This document shows, one piece after another, positions 51,229-60,885 of a stretch of DNA of 64,000 nt. The DNA is from Pseudogemmobacter bohemicus (GTDB lineage: Bacteria > Pseudomonadota > Alphaproteobacteria > Rhodobacterales > Rhodobacteraceae), in contig NZ_QNHG01000001.1 in NCBI RefSeq assembly GCF_003290025.1, positions 177,843 through 241,842 of the forward strand. The letters run 5' to 3'. The notes beneath the pieces are model-generated. The model saw nothing but the letters and a program-made list of their open reading frames with translations. It did no database searches and was not told where the DNA came from. The translations under genes were made by a program, and so were the position numbers. The first letter of the stretch is position 1. Every line of letters starts with the position of its first letter.

Positions 51229-53378
51229 TCAGAATTTTGAGGTCAGCTGCAATTCGAACCGGCGCGGGGCGCCCAGCACGACCTGGCCCTTTTCGGGATA
51301 GAGATAGGCCGCATAGCTTTTGTCGAAGAGGTTGGTCACCCGCAGCGACAGGGTCGAACTCTCGCGCAGCCGCCAGTCTATCCCGGCATTGACCAGGGTG
51401 AAACTGTCGCGTTTGGCGGTATTGGCATAATCATACCAGGCCTTGCCGACGAATTGCACCCCCAGATGCGCGGTCCAGTCCGGCGCGAAATCCCACGAAG
51501 CCCAGAGATTTGCCGAGGTTTCCGGCACGAGGATCGGCACATTTCCCGCATAATCCACCCAGGAGAAGGTGTTGAAGTCGAGAAAGGTGAAATCGTCGAA
51601 CCGCGCCTCGGTCTTTGCTATATTGCCGCTGATCCGCAGGCTGTCCGACAGCGCCGCGCTGGCCGCCAGTTCGACCCCGCGCGAGGATTGCTGACCCGCC
51701 TGTTGCAGCGTGAACGAGCCCGGCGCCAGCACCGGCACATTGCGTTTCACGATATCATAGGCGGTAGCGCCCATTCGAAACGGCCATCGGCGCTGGTCTG
51801 GCGCAGGCCGATCTCGAATTGCCGCCCGGTGGTCAGGTCGAAATCGCGGAAATTCGCGGCGTAATCCATCAGCGGCAGATTGACCGGGTCGGTTGACCAG
51901 GCCAGCTGGCCGTATACCACCGTGGTCTCATTCGCCGCCCAGCTGAGCGCGAGTCGCGCCGAGGGCGCCTTGTAACCGGCATCGAAACTGCTGGCGGGGG
52001 AGGCGATGCCCTCACGGCTCAGGTCGAACCAGTCCTGGCGCAGACCAAGGCTCAGCGCGAGCCCGGCGCCCAGATCGGTGTGGTTTTCCAGAAAGACCGC
52101 GCGCTGATCGAGGGTGGAGCTGTATTGCGCCACCGGGGTCAGGGCAGCAGGGAAACGGCCCGGTTGCGGGTTGAACGGATCGACGGTGACCGAGGCGAAA
52201 CTGAACGCGCTGGCATAGGAGGATTTCGCGCGGTTGAGGTCGAACCCGATCACCGTATGGCTGTCATAACCGGCGAGGCCATGGCGGAAAGCGCCCTCCA
52301 GCCGGAAGCCGGTCTGGGCCTGATCCTGGTCGATGGCGACGAATTCGCCGACGGATACGGTGTCGGTCACCGGGTCCCAGTCATAGGTTTCCGCATTGCG
52401 GAAACTGCGGTCCGACCCGATGCGATACAGCACCGCCGAGACGCGGACCGCATCCGAGGGCGCCCATTCGGTCTTCAGCTGCAGCCAGTAATCGGTGAAT
52501 TCGGTCTTTGCATCGCTGACATTGTAATTCAGCGCCTCGGTGCCGGCGACCAAGAGGCCGCCCCGCAAAGGCGTGCCGTAATAGGTCATCGGCTCGCGTT
52601 TGGCGTAATCGGCGGAAAGGGTGAAGGTCAGATCGGGCGCGGCCTTCCAGCTCAGCGCGGCCGTGATCGCGCCGAGGCTGTCTTCGGCCCCGTTCCAGCC
52701 ATCCGACCCATCGGCAACCACTGCGACACGGTAGGACAGTGCATCGGACAGCGAGCCCCCGCTGTCGGCACCAAAGCGCAGGCGTCCATCCGGGCCGGCC
52801 AGCGCGGTCAGAAGATGCCGGGGCGTGCCCTCGAACGGGCGTTTGGGCATCGCATTGACGAAACCGCCAATGGCGCCATGGCCATGAATGACCGAGCCGC
52901 CGCCCTTCAGCACCTCGAATTCCTCGATCAGCCAGCTGTCGACGGGGAAGGAGATATTGCCCCGGCCCGGGAATTGCCTTGTGCCGTCGAACAGCATCAT
53001 AACCGAGCTGGAGCCCTGAAAACCGCGCGCCGCGAAATTGTTGTCAAAATGCGGTGCGCCGACTGCGGTGATCCCCGTCGCGGTCTGCGAGACGGCCGAG
53101 GTGATCGAATGCAGGCCGCGCTCTGCCATGGTCTCGGTGCCGATCACCTCGACGGCGGCGGGGATGTCGCGGATCTTCCCGCCCAGCCGGCTGGCGGAGG
53201 GGGCTGTGGCATCAAGGGCCAGCCCCTCGCCCTCATCGGCGGAAAGCCAGATCGTGCCCAGGCCGATGACGGTCTCTTCGGCCTGGGCCGGCCCGGCATT
53301 GAGAGCGGCGGTGAAGGGTGTGAGCGCGGAAAGTGTCAGCAAAAGCCGCAACGGGTTGCGGCGGGAAATGGACGGCAT
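51229..53378 (-). pseudogene. TonB-dependent receptor of the uptake operon, one frameshift
   Basis: A receptor of about 716 residues with signal peptide (LRLLLTLSALTPFTAALNAGPAQA), plug (IPAAVEVIGTETMAERG, FAARGFQGSSSVMMLFDG, VLKGGGSVIHGHGAIGGFVN) and a 22-stranded-type barrel ending in a terminal F (ELQLTSKF). The frame breaks near 51775: FEW in one frame is followed by GATAYDIVKRNVPV in the next, so one base seems to be missing. Everything else is well kept, so the break may be recent, a programmed switch or a sequencing error. It lies downstream of a cobalamin riboswitch. Confidence 0.75.
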
Positions 53379-53430
53379 GAATCGGTCCCCGAAAGGCGTT
53401 TAGCACGTCACTGCAGACCGCAAGGAACCG

Positions 53431-53446
53431 GCGGGCGCTTGCCCGC
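53431..53446 (-). promoter_or_regulatory. Possible expression-platform hairpin of the riboswitch
   Basis: GCGGGC-AAGC-GCCCGC on the minus strand, 55 bases after the aptamer and 50 bases before the receptor start. It could act as terminator or sequester part of the leader. Confidence 0.4.
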
Positions 53447-53499
53447 AGATCACCCTTGCCATCAGGAACCCCCGCCCGATGCGCCTGCCCGTGAATATG

Positions 53500-53672
53500 G
53501 CCGACGGCAGGTCTCCTGGCTCGCGGGTCTGTGGGTTTCGCGCCTTCCCAGGGTCCCTGAACCCCAGTGGCATATTGCGAAACCCTCGCCGCTCACAGTT
53601 GCGGGGGCAGCCGCAGATCAGGCTGATGCCCTGCTGCGTTCCCTCTTTCCTCCCTTGCGGGAACCGTCGCCT
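53500..53672 (-). promoter_or_regulatory. Cobalamin riboswitch upstream of the TonB receptor
   Basis: On the minus strand the leader shows the elements of the adenosylcobalamin aptamer in order: a closing helix with GGTTCCCGC, GGGAACGC, CAGCCTGATCTGCGGCTG, CCCCGCAACTGTGAGCGG, the B12-box GCCACTG (53565-53571), CTGGGAAGGCGCG, and the 3' CCAGGAGACCTGCC (53506-53519). Corrinoid binding would switch off the receptor-binding protein-permease operon downstream. The match of core sequences is strong. Confidence 0.92.
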
Positions 53673-53919
53673 CAGCGCTACCCGCCGCAGCCCCGGTCTG
53701 TCAACGCCTGTGAATGCCCGCCGCTGGCATTCACCCCATGCTGGCATTCGCCCCCCGTGTCGGTCTTCGCCCGTGCCTGCATCCACCCCCGCCGGGATTT
53801 GCGAAAACCGCCGGGAATCCCCATGGCCTTTTCCGCACAGAGGGTTGTAACCTCCGCCCCGCGCGCAGGGGGATCTTCCGGGGGGATCTTCCGGGTCGCG
53901 CCCCGGGAAGGAGAAAGCC

Positions 53920-54774
53920 ATGCAGACACCGCCTTTCGTCATCGCGATCCAGAGCCAGGTCGTGTTCGGCCATGTCGGCAATTCGGCGGCGCTGTTTCCG
54001 CTTTGCGCCGCCGGGCTGGAGGTGGCGGCTGTCCCGACGGTGGTGTTCTCGAATACGCCCGATTATCCCAGCCTGCGCGGCCGCGCATTGCCCGAGGATT
54101 TCTTTGCCGATCTGCTTTTGGGCGCGATGGAGCGCGGATTGCCCGCGCGGGCGGATTACATCATCACCGGCTATATCGGTTCGGCCGCGATCGCACATCT
54201 GGCGGCGGAATTCATCGCGAAAGCGCGCGAGATCAATCCGCGTCTCGTTTACCTTTGCGATCCGGTGATCGGCGATGCCGGGCCGGGGCGCTATGTGCCC
54301 GAGGCGGTGGTGGCGGTGATCCGCGACGAATTGCTGCCGCTTGCGGATCTGACCACGCCGAACCCGTTCGAGCTGTCGCTGTTATCCGGGCAGAAGATCG
54401 CCCGGCTGGAAGATCTGGAACCGGCGCGGGCCGGGCTGAAACTCAGGCCCGAGGCGCGGGTGATCGCGACCGGCTGCGTGCTGGAAGACAGCCCGGCGGG
54501 ATGCCTTGAAAGCGTGGTGATCGCGCCGGAAGGTCTGAGCCGTCACCCGGCGCCGCAGCTGCCGCTGCATCTGTCGGGCACCGGCGATCTGTTTTCGGCG
54601 CTGATCATTGCCGGGCTGGGGCGCGGGCGCAGCCTGCCCGAAGCGGTGAGCCTGGCCCAGAAGCTGACCGGGATCGCGATGGCCGAAGCGGCGGCGCTTG
54701 GACGTCAGGAGGTCATGCTGAGCAGTCCGGATTTCCTGGAGGGGCTCGCCCAACTGGCCGCCGCCCGGGGCTGA
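53920..54774 (+). CDS. pdxY: Pyridoxal kinase
   Basis: A 284-residue kinase of the ribokinase fold that phosphorylates pyridoxal in the B6 salvage pathway. AIQSQVVFGHVGNSAALFPL at the N-terminus is the substrate-binding start, YLCDPVIGDAGPGRYVPE the middle, LTTPNPFELSLLSG follows, and LSGTGDLFSALIIAG carries the GTGD catalytic aspartate. Length is normal. GGAAGGAGAAAGCC precedes the ATG. It is divergent from the riboswitch-controlled operon. Choice between PdxY and PdxK is by overall pattern. Confidence 0.9.
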   Translation: MQTPPFVIAIQSQVVFGHVGNSAALFPLCAAGLEVAAVPTVVFSNTPDYPSLRGRALPEDFFADLLLGAMERGLPARADYIITGYIGSAAIAHLAAEFIAKAREINPRLVYLCDPVIGDAGPGRYVPEAVVAVIRDELLPLADLTTPNPFELSLLSGQKIARLEDLEPARAGLKLRPEARVIATGCVLEDSPAGCLESVVIAPEGLSRHPAPQLPLHLSGTGDLFSALIIAGLGRGRSLPEAVSLAQKLTGIAMAEAAALGRQEVMLSSPDFLEGLAQLAAARG

Positions 54775-55008
54775 GCGGGAGAGGGCGCGGCGCGGGCGTG
54801 AGCCGGCAGGGTGGGGGGCGAAATGCGTCATCCCGCACGCTGCCATTTGCCGATCATTCCCTGACAATCGAGCCGTAAGGCGGCATGAATCCGGCCCGGA
54901 TGCGTGTTCTGTAAGAGGTGACCGCCTGCCAAAACAGGGTCTTCCCAAAGTGTTGCGCCTCTTTTGGGAACCCCCGCCGCTTTCCCGGGCGCGCAGCGGC
55001 ACCCCGGC

Positions 55009-56409
55009 TCAGGCCGGGGAATGGCTCAGCGTCACGATATTGCGGCCCGAGATTTTCGAGCGCATCAGCGCGCCATCGGCCTCGTCCACCATGGCGGTGA
55101 TGTCTTCGGGTGCCGCCATCGGGCCGCCGCCGGTCTTCACGCCGATGGAGACCGTGACCTGCAGCTCGACCCCGTTGCCGCCATCGACCGGCGTGTCGCC
55201 GACGACGCAGCGCAGGCGCTCAGCGATGCGATGCGCCTCGGCGGCGGTGGTGTCGGGCAGGGCGATCAGGAATTCCTCGCCACCGATCCGCGCCAGCAGA
55301 TCCTCGATCCGCAGGTTTTCGCGCAGGCGCCGGACCACCTCGATCAGGACGGTGTCGCCGGTGGTATGGCCATAGCGGTCATTGACGGATTTGAACCGGT
55401 CGAGATCCAGCACCAGCACGGCGAATTCGCTGCCCTCGACCGCCGCCTGTTCGGCGATGCCGGCAAGACGGGGAAAGGCGTAGCGGCGGTTATAGGCGCC
55501 GGTCAGCGGGTCGATGATCGCGAGCCGCAGCCCGGCCTCGATCGAATTGCGCTCGGCATCGGCCCTTTGCTTGCGGCGCAGCAACATACGAATGCGCAGA
55601 TCCAGTTCTTCGGCGGTGACCTCGGGGTCGATCACATCATGGGCACCGAGATCAAAGGCGAGTGCGGCCGCGTCGCTGGTCTCGGGCGCCACGATGCAGA
55701 ACATGCTGTGGCGATAGGGGGAAGCCCCGGCCAACTGCGTCATCAGCCGCAGCCCACCGCCATGGGTGCCGGTATCTGCCGCGATCAGGAAGACATGCGA
55801 TTGCCCGGTCTGGTCGCCATAGCCAGACACCTCGGAAGGGGCGAGCACGCGGGCATGTTCGCGCAGCCTGGGCGCCAGCTTGTGCTTCCAGTGCAGGGCG
55901 GTTTCCGCACGGGCCGCGATCAGGCCGATGGGGCCGACCGGCTGAAAGCTGCCTTTATGTTCGGCAAGGCCCAGCATTTCCGAGCCCAGCCTCTCGGGCA
56001 GGTCCCCCCCCCAGGCGCGGGACATCATCTGGCTTTCTTCGCGCTGACGCAAAAGGTTGCGGATCCGCGCCAGCATCACCGCCATATCCGGTGGCCTCGT
56101 CATCACGTCATCCGCGCCGGCCCTCAGCGCCGCCAGCCGCTTTTGCGGCGTATCAGGCCCTGCAAGTGCGATCACGGGCAGCGAGCGGGTGCGCGGATCG
56201 GCGCGCAGCGTAGCGATCACCTGCGGGCCGGGCATATCGGGGAGGTCGCAGTCGATCACGATCAGATCGGGACGCTCGCGCCGGGCGGCCCTGAGGCAGG
56301 AGGCGGCATCCGAGGTCAGCAACGGCCGGAAAAACCCATCCCCCAGCCTGACCTGGAAGATGACCCGGTTCGCCGGGATAGAGTCCGCTATCAGGATTCG
56401 GCGTTGCAT
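55009..56409 (-). CDS. pleD: PleD-like response regulator with GGDEF domain (diguanylate cyclase)
   Basis: A 466-residue protein. REC1 (residues 3-118) starts RRILIADSIPANRVIF and has the phospho-acceptor in LIVIDCDLPDMPG. A second, degenerate receiver (about 150-290) has lost most catalytic residues but keeps DLGAHDVIDP. The GGDEF domain has DPLTGAYNRRYAF, LDLDRFKSVNDRYGHTTGD and GGEEF at 376-380, with an RIED product-inhibition site at 367-370. This REC-REC'-GGEEF order is that of Caulobacter PleD. I used the ATG giving MQRRILIADS. It probably makes c-di-GMP when phosphorylated. Confidence 0.92.
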   Translation of the reverse strand: MQRRILIADSIPANRVIFQVRLGDGFFRPLLTSDAASCLRAARRERPDLIVIDCDLPDMPGPQVIATLRADPRTRSLPVIALAGPDTPQKRLAALRAGADDVMTRPPDMAVMLARIRNLLRQREESQMMSRAWGGDLPERLGSEMLGLAEHKGSFQPVGPIGLIAARAETALHWKHKLAPRLREHARVLAPSEVSGYGDQTGQSHVFLIAADTGTHGGGLRLMTQLAGASPYRHSMFCIVAPETSDAAALAFDLGAHDVIDPEVTAEELDLRIRMLLRRKQRADAERNSIEAGLRLAIIDPLTGAYNRRYAFPRLAGIAEQAAVEGSEFAVLVLDLDRFKSVNDRYGHTTGDTVLIEVVRRLRENLRIEDLLARIGGEEFLIALPDTTAAEAHRIAERLRCVVGDTPVDGGNGVELQVTVSIGVKTGGGPMAAPEDITAMVDEADGALMRSKISGRNIVTLSHSPA

Positions 56410-56868
56410 ATCAGGCTTCCATGCTGGAACGGCGGCAGAACGGGTGCGGCAGGGGGAAGAAGTCAAGAGGCGGGGGCTTGGCAGAGGCCTTGCTGGGGTC
56501 TGATCGCAGGATCATCTGAGAGTCTTAAGAAAGGGGTGGATCGTCGTTTCGGTTACCAGGATTTTGTTATGCAGATGGTTAACAAATCCTTTCGATCGTG
56601 GTCACCTTTTTGGGATAACTCCTGGAATCTGTGTTCAAAGCTCTGGATAACTGCAAGCACCAGGGGTGCGGGCCCGTTGACTGGTAAAAAATGTTTCTTC
56701 CGGAGGTTGATCTGTCAAGAAACTTTCTGAGGCTCAGGCATGGATTCGCCACAGGCGGGCGGGCGCGGCAGCCGGGGCGATCCGGGGGCGGAAAGACATG
56801 CGGGATTGCCCGCAGCGCGGGGCTGTGGAATGGATGGGCCGATGGCAGGGGCGGCCGGGGAACAGCCA
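56410..56868. other. Divergent intergenic region
   Basis: About 460 bases between the divergent PleD-like and DUF3572 genes. Bases 56540-56720 are AT-rich for this genome and should hold promoters. Two GGATAAC-type words (56613-56653) resemble half of a DnaA box but are not good matches. A proline- and glycine-rich frame leads into the DUF3572 gene without family similarity. Nothing else seen. Confidence 0.35.
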
Positions 56869-57162
56869 ATGATGCAGCAGGAAAAAGCGCAGATCCTCGC
56901 TTTGCAGGCTTTGGCCTGGCTGGCGGCGGATGAGGACCGGATCGGCCCCTTCCTCGCGCAAAGCGGTATTGGTCTTGCGGATTTGCAGGCGCGGGCGGGC
57001 GAAGCCGATGTGTTGGCGGCGGTGCTGGAGTTCATTCTCGGCGATGATGACCGGGTGCTGGCCTGGGCCGACGAGGTGGATCTGCGCCCCGAAGCGGCCG
57101 CCATGGCGCTGAGTGATGCGCGCGCGGCGCTCCCCGGGGGTGCGGTGCCCGACTGGACCTGA
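56869..57162 (+). CDS. DUF3572-family small protein
   Basis: A 97-residue acidic helical protein. QILALQALAWLAADEDRIGPFLAQSGI and LAAVLEFILGDDDRVLAWADEV match the alphaproteobacterial DUF3572 family of unknown function. The start is uncertain: this ATG gives MMQQEKAQ, while ATGs 27 and more bases upstream would add residues unlike the family; none has a strong ribosome binding site. The HAD phosphatase follows 84 bases later on the same strand. Confidence 0.7.
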   Translation: MMQQEKAQILALQALAWLAADEDRIGPFLAQSGIGLADLQARAGEADVLAAVLEFILGDDDRVLAWADEVDLRPEAAAMALSDARAALPGGAVPDWT

Positions 57163-57246
57163 GCGGGCGGCCCGCGCGCATGACATGATCCTGATGCAAC
57201 AGCGCGGTCTTAGTGAAGTGAGACCGCAGCCAGAGGAACCGGACTG

Positions 57247-57939
57247 ATGATCGACGCCCTGCTTTTCGACAAGGATGGCACGCTTTTCGATTTCCGCAAA
57301 AGCTGGGGCGCCTGGGCGCAGGGCTTTCTCGCCGGCCTTTCGACCGGCCCGGAGCATGCGGCCCGTCTGGCCGCAGCCATCGGCTATCTGCCTGAAACCA
57401 ATGATTTTCACCCCGAGAGCCCGGTCATCGCCGCCACCGCCGCCGATATTGCCGAAACCTTGCTGCCGCATCTGCCGGGGGCAGGGGTGGCGGAACTGAC
57501 CCGGCGGATCGACCAGGCGGCAGCAATGGCCGGCATGGTCGAGGCGGTGCCGCTGGTGCCGCTTTTCACTGCCTTGCGGGCGCGGGGGCTGAAGCTCGGT
57601 ATCGTTACGAATGACTCCGAGCGCCCGGCGCGGGCGCATATCGCCGCGCATGGGCTGAGCGGGCTGGTTGATTACATTGCGGGCTATGACAGCGGCCATG
57701 GTGCGAAACCGGGGCCGGGAATGCTGAACGCCTTTCTGCGCGAACAGGGTATTCGGCCCGAGAGGGTGGCGATGATCGGCGACTCGCGCCATGATATGGA
57801 GGCGGGGCATGCCGCCGGAATGCGGCGGATCGCGGTGCTGACCGGAATTGCCACCGAGGCCGATCTCGCGCCCCATGCCGATCTGGTTCTGCCTGATATC
57901 GGGGCACTTCCCGCCTGGCTTGACGGGCTTTCCGGCTGA
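57247..57939 (+). CDS. HAD-family phosphatase (phosphoglycolate phosphatase-like)
   Basis: A 230-residue HAD hydrolase. Motif I is LLFDKDGTLFDF with D8 as nucleophile and D10 as acid, motif II LGIVTNDS, motif III the lysine in YDSGHGAKPGPGML, and motif IV VAMIGDSRHDMEAGHAAGMR. A helical C1 cap lies between residues 18 and 95. These features fit phosphoglycolate phosphatase and related small-molecule phosphatases, but the substrate is not fixed. GAGGAACCGG precedes the ATG. Confidence 0.85.
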   Translation: MIDALLFDKDGTLFDFRKSWGAWAQGFLAGLSTGPEHAARLAAAIGYLPETNDFHPESPVIAATAADIAETLLPHLPGAGVAELTRRIDQAAAMAGMVEAVPLVPLFTALRARGLKLGIVTNDSERPARAHIAAHGLSGLVDYIAGYDSGHGAKPGPGMLNAFLREQGIRPERVAMIGDSRHDMEAGHAAGMRRIAVLTGIATEADLAPHADLVLPDIGALPAWLDGLSG

Positions 57940-58076
57940 CAATCCGGGTATTGGGTCAAAAACGACAGAATCATGTCGCCGGTTTGTTGTGCCTCCCGCG
58001 ATTGCCTCGGTCATCCTGAACCATGATCCGGGTCTGTGGCCCGGGATTTCAGGGGTTCGACCAGGGAGTGCCGCCG

Positions 58077-59657
58077 ATGACCGGAGAAGCCGAAGCCGCA
58101 GAAACTGCAGCCGATAGCGGGCGGAGAAAGCGCAGCGGCGGGCGCGCGGGCATGAAATCGCGCGGCGCCAGCGCCATTGAGCAGATGCCCTGGCGGATTC
58201 CGCTGAACCCCGACCGCCCGACCGAACCGCTGGACGCAGACGGCGTGCAGCGCATCCACAGGGGCGCGATGAAGATCCTCTCGGAGATCGGCATCGAATT
58301 CCTGAATCCGGAAGCGCTGGAGATCATGCGCCGCGCGGGTTGCCTTATCAACGGCACCAATGTGCGGATGGATGAGGCTTTCGTGATGGAGATGCTGGGC
58401 CATGCGCCGTCGCAATTCACCATCACGCCGAGGAATCCCGAGCGTGAGATCGTGATCGGCGGCAAACATATGGTGTTTGTGAATGTGTCGTCGCCGCCCA
58501 ACTCCTGGGATCTGGAGCGCGGCAAACGCTCGGGCGATTTTGCGAGTTTCCAGGAGTTCATTAAGCTTACCCAGTATTTCAACTGCATCCATGTGGCGGG
58601 CGGTTATCCGGTCGAGCCGATTGATATCCATGCTTCGGTGCGCCATCTCGACTGTCTGCAGGAAAAGCTGGTGGTGACGGATAAGGTGGTCCACGCCTAT
58701 TCTCTTGGCGCCGAGCGGGTCGAGGATGTGATGGAGATGGTCCGCATCGCGGGCGGGTTGTCGCATAGCGAATTCGACGAAAAGCCGCGGATGTATACCA
58801 ATATCAACTCGGTCTCGCCGCTGAAACATGACCATCCGATGCTGGATGGGGCGATGCGGCTGGCGCGGCGGGGGCAGCCGGTGGTGATCACGCCCTTCAC
58901 GCTGGCGGGGGCGATGGCGCCGGTCACGATGGCGGGGGCGGTGGCTCTGTCGCTGGCCGAGGCTTTGGCGGCGGTGGCTTTGCTGCAATATATCAATCCG
59001 GGCTGCCCGGTGGCGATTGGTACCTTTACTTCGAATGTCGACATGAAATCCGGCGCGCCGGCTTTCGGGACGCCGGAATATATGCGCGCGACGCAGATGA
59101 CCGGGCAGCTGGTGCGGTTTTACGGGCTGCCGATGCGGTCCTCGGGGGTTTGCGCGGCGAATGTGCCGGATGGCCAGTCGATGTGGGAGACATCGAATTC
59201 CCTGTGGGCGGCGGTGCAGTCGGGAACCAATATGGTCTATCACGCTGCGGGGTGGCTGGAGGGTGGGCTGATCGCGAGCCCCGAGAAATTCGTGATGGAT
59301 TGCGAGGTTTTGCAGATGATCCAGCGTTATTTCGAGGAGGCGACCTTTGCCACCACCGAGGAGGATATCGCGCTGGATGCGATCCGTGAGGTCGGACCCA
59401 ATGGCCATTATTTCGGCTGTGCCCATACCCAGGCGCGCTATCAGACGGCGTTTTATCAGCCCTTTGCCAGCGACTGGCGCAATTACGAGGCCTGGGCGCT
59501 GGATGGTTCGACCTGGACGGCGGAGCGGGCGCATCGGATCTATAAGCAGATCCTGGCAGAATTTGAGCCTCCGGAGATGGATCACAATGCGCGCGAAGAG
59601 CTGGCGCGCTTTGTGGCGCGGCGCAAGCAGGAAGGCGGGGCACCCACCGATTTCTGA
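58077..59657 (+). CDS. Trimethylamine methyltransferase (MttB)-family protein without pyrrolysine
   Basis: A 526-residue TIM-barrel protein of the MttB superfamily. LDADGVQRIHRGAMKILSEIG opens the conserved part, followed by INGTNVRMDEAFVMEMLGHAP, VNVSSPPNSWDLERGKR, GGYPVEPID, ITPFTLAGAMAPVTMAGA and HAAGWLEGGLIASPEKFVMD. There is no in-frame TAG, so it lacks pyrrolysine, and resembles the larger group whose members demethylate quaternary amines such as glycine betaine with a corrinoid protein. No corrinoid-protein gene is next to it. I chose the ATG behind AGGGAGTGCCGCC. The basic, serine-rich first 40 residues are variable. Confidence 0.85.
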   Translation: MTGEAEAAETAADSGRRKRSGGRAGMKSRGASAIEQMPWRIPLNPDRPTEPLDADGVQRIHRGAMKILSEIGIEFLNPEALEIMRRAGCLINGTNVRMDEAFVMEMLGHAPSQFTITPRNPEREIVIGGKHMVFVNVSSPPNSWDLERGKRSGDFASFQEFIKLTQYFNCIHVAGGYPVEPIDIHASVRHLDCLQEKLVVTDKVVHAYSLGAERVEDVMEMVRIAGGLSHSEFDEKPRMYTNINSVSPLKHDHPMLDGAMRLARRGQPVVITPFTLAGAMAPVTMAGAVALSLAEALAAVALLQYINPGCPVAIGTFTSNVDMKSGAPAFGTPEYMRATQMTGQLVRFYGLPMRSSGVCAANVPDGQSMWETSNSLWAAVQSGTNMVYHAAGWLEGGLIASPEKFVMDCEVLQMIQRYFEEATFATTEEDIALDAIREVGPNGHYFGCAHTQARYQTAFYQPFASDWRNYEAWALDGSTWTAERAHRIYKQILAEFEPPEMDHNAREELARFVARRKQEGGAPTDF

Positions 59658-59749
59658 TATGCCTGACGGCGGGGCGGGGCCACAGGCACGCCGCGGCCTT
59701 TCAGGCTGAGGGCGGGGCCGGTCACACGGGCGCCCTGTCTTGCGGTGGC

Positions 59750-60853
59750 TTATGGCGCGTGGAAGCGCCAGCGGCTCAGCATATCGGCGCCGCTGCGGCG
59801 CTGTGAGATCAGGGTGAGGCGCGGTGCCTCGTTCAGGGCTGTCAGGCCGAGCGGGTCGAGAGCCGCGCGCCCATCCGCGCCGATCAGCGCGCCGGCGGTG
59901 AAGAGGGCGAGTTCATCGGTGAGGCCGGCGCGGATCAGCGCGGCCGCGAGACCGCCGCCGCCTTCGCAGAAGATGCGGGTGAGGCCCTGGCCGGCCAGCG
60001 CGGTCAGTGCGGCGGTAAGGTCGGGATGGGGGCCGTTCAGCGGGCAGGCGATCAGCTTTGCGCCGGTGGCGGCCCAGGCATCTTGCGCGGGTGTGGGTGC
60101 ATCGGGGGCGTGGACCAGCCAGACCGGCACATCACGCGCCGTGCGGCCGAGGCGGCTGTCGGGAGAATGGGAGAGGCTACTGTCGATCACGATGCGGATG
60201 GGCTGGCGTGTGGCACCCATGTCGCGAACGGTCAGGTCGGGGTCATCGGCGCGGGCGGTGCCGGATCCGACCATCACCGCGTCATGCTCCATCCGCATCG
60301 CATGGACGGCGCGGCGTGAGGCCGGACCGGTGATCCAACGGCTTTCGCCGGCGGCGGTGGCGATGCGGCCATCGAGTGTGGTCGCGAGTTTCAGGGTCAC
60401 GAAGGGCAGGCCGCGCGTGACCCGTTTGAGAAAGCCTGCGGTGATGTTCCGGGCCTCGGGGCTGAGGATGCCTTCTGTGACTTCGATCCCTGCCGCGCGC
60501 AGGATCGCATGGCCGCGCCCGGCGACGCGGGGGTCGGGGTCGGTGATCGCGGTGACGACACGGGCCACACCGGCGGCGACCAGGGCCTCGGCGCAAGGGC
60601 TGGTCTTGCCGTGATGGGCGCAGGGCTCCAGCGTCACATAGGCGGTGGCGCCGCGCGCAGCCTCGCCCGCCTGGGCCAGAGCCACACGTTCGGCATGGGG
60701 GCGACCGCCAGGCTGGGTGGTGCCGCGCCCGATAACGATCCCGTCTTTCACCAGCACGCAGCCGACCGAAGGGTTGGGCCAGCACGCACCATTGCCCCGC
60801 TCGGCAAGGCGCAGGGCATGGGCCATATGGATCTGGTCGGTCTCAGCTGTCAT
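59750..60853 (-). CDS. ribD: Riboflavin biosynthesis deaminase/reductase RibD
   Basis: A 367-residue bifunctional enzyme. The N-terminal deaminase (1-145) has NPSVGCVLVKDG, GGRPHAERVAL with the zinc histidine and catalytic glutamate, and VTLEPCAHHGKTSPCAEAL with the zinc cysteines. The C-terminal reductase (148-365) has LKLATTLDGRIATAAGESRWITG, AVMVGSGTARADDPDLTVR and IFCEGGGGLAAALI. It converts the product of GTP cyclohydrolase II toward 5-amino-6-ribitylaminouracil. It follows nrdR by 32 bases on the same strand, a common order in this class. Confidence 0.95.
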   Translation of the reverse strand: MTAETDQIHMAHALRLAERGNGACWPNPSVGCVLVKDGIVIGRGTTQPGGRPHAERVALAQAGEAARGATAYVTLEPCAHHGKTSPCAEALVAAGVARVVTAITDPDPRVAGRGHAILRAAGIEVTEGILSPEARNITAGFLKRVTRGLPFVTLKLATTLDGRIATAAGESRWITGPASRRAVHAMRMEHDAVMVGSGTARADDPDLTVRDMGATRQPIRIVIDSSLSHSPDSRLGRTARDVPVWLVHAPDAPTPAQDAWAATGAKLIACPLNGPHPDLTAALTALAGQGLTRIFCEGGGGLAAALIRAGLTDELALFTAGALIGADGRAALDPLGLTALNEAPRLTLISQRRSGADMLSRWRFHAP

Positions 60854-60885
60854 GGTCGCTCCGGGGCCTTTTGCGGCCCCGGGCG

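Noticed and set aside
52080..54509. 809-codon + strand frame opposite the receptor, running across the riboswitch into pdxY
   Set aside because: It reads through the conserved aptamer and overlaps pdxY out of frame; no protein similarity.
56540..56720. AT-rich stretch with DnaA-box-like words as a possible origin
   Set aside because: Only TCTGGATAA comes within one base of TGTGGATAA, the other has two mismatches, and no origin-associated genes are near.
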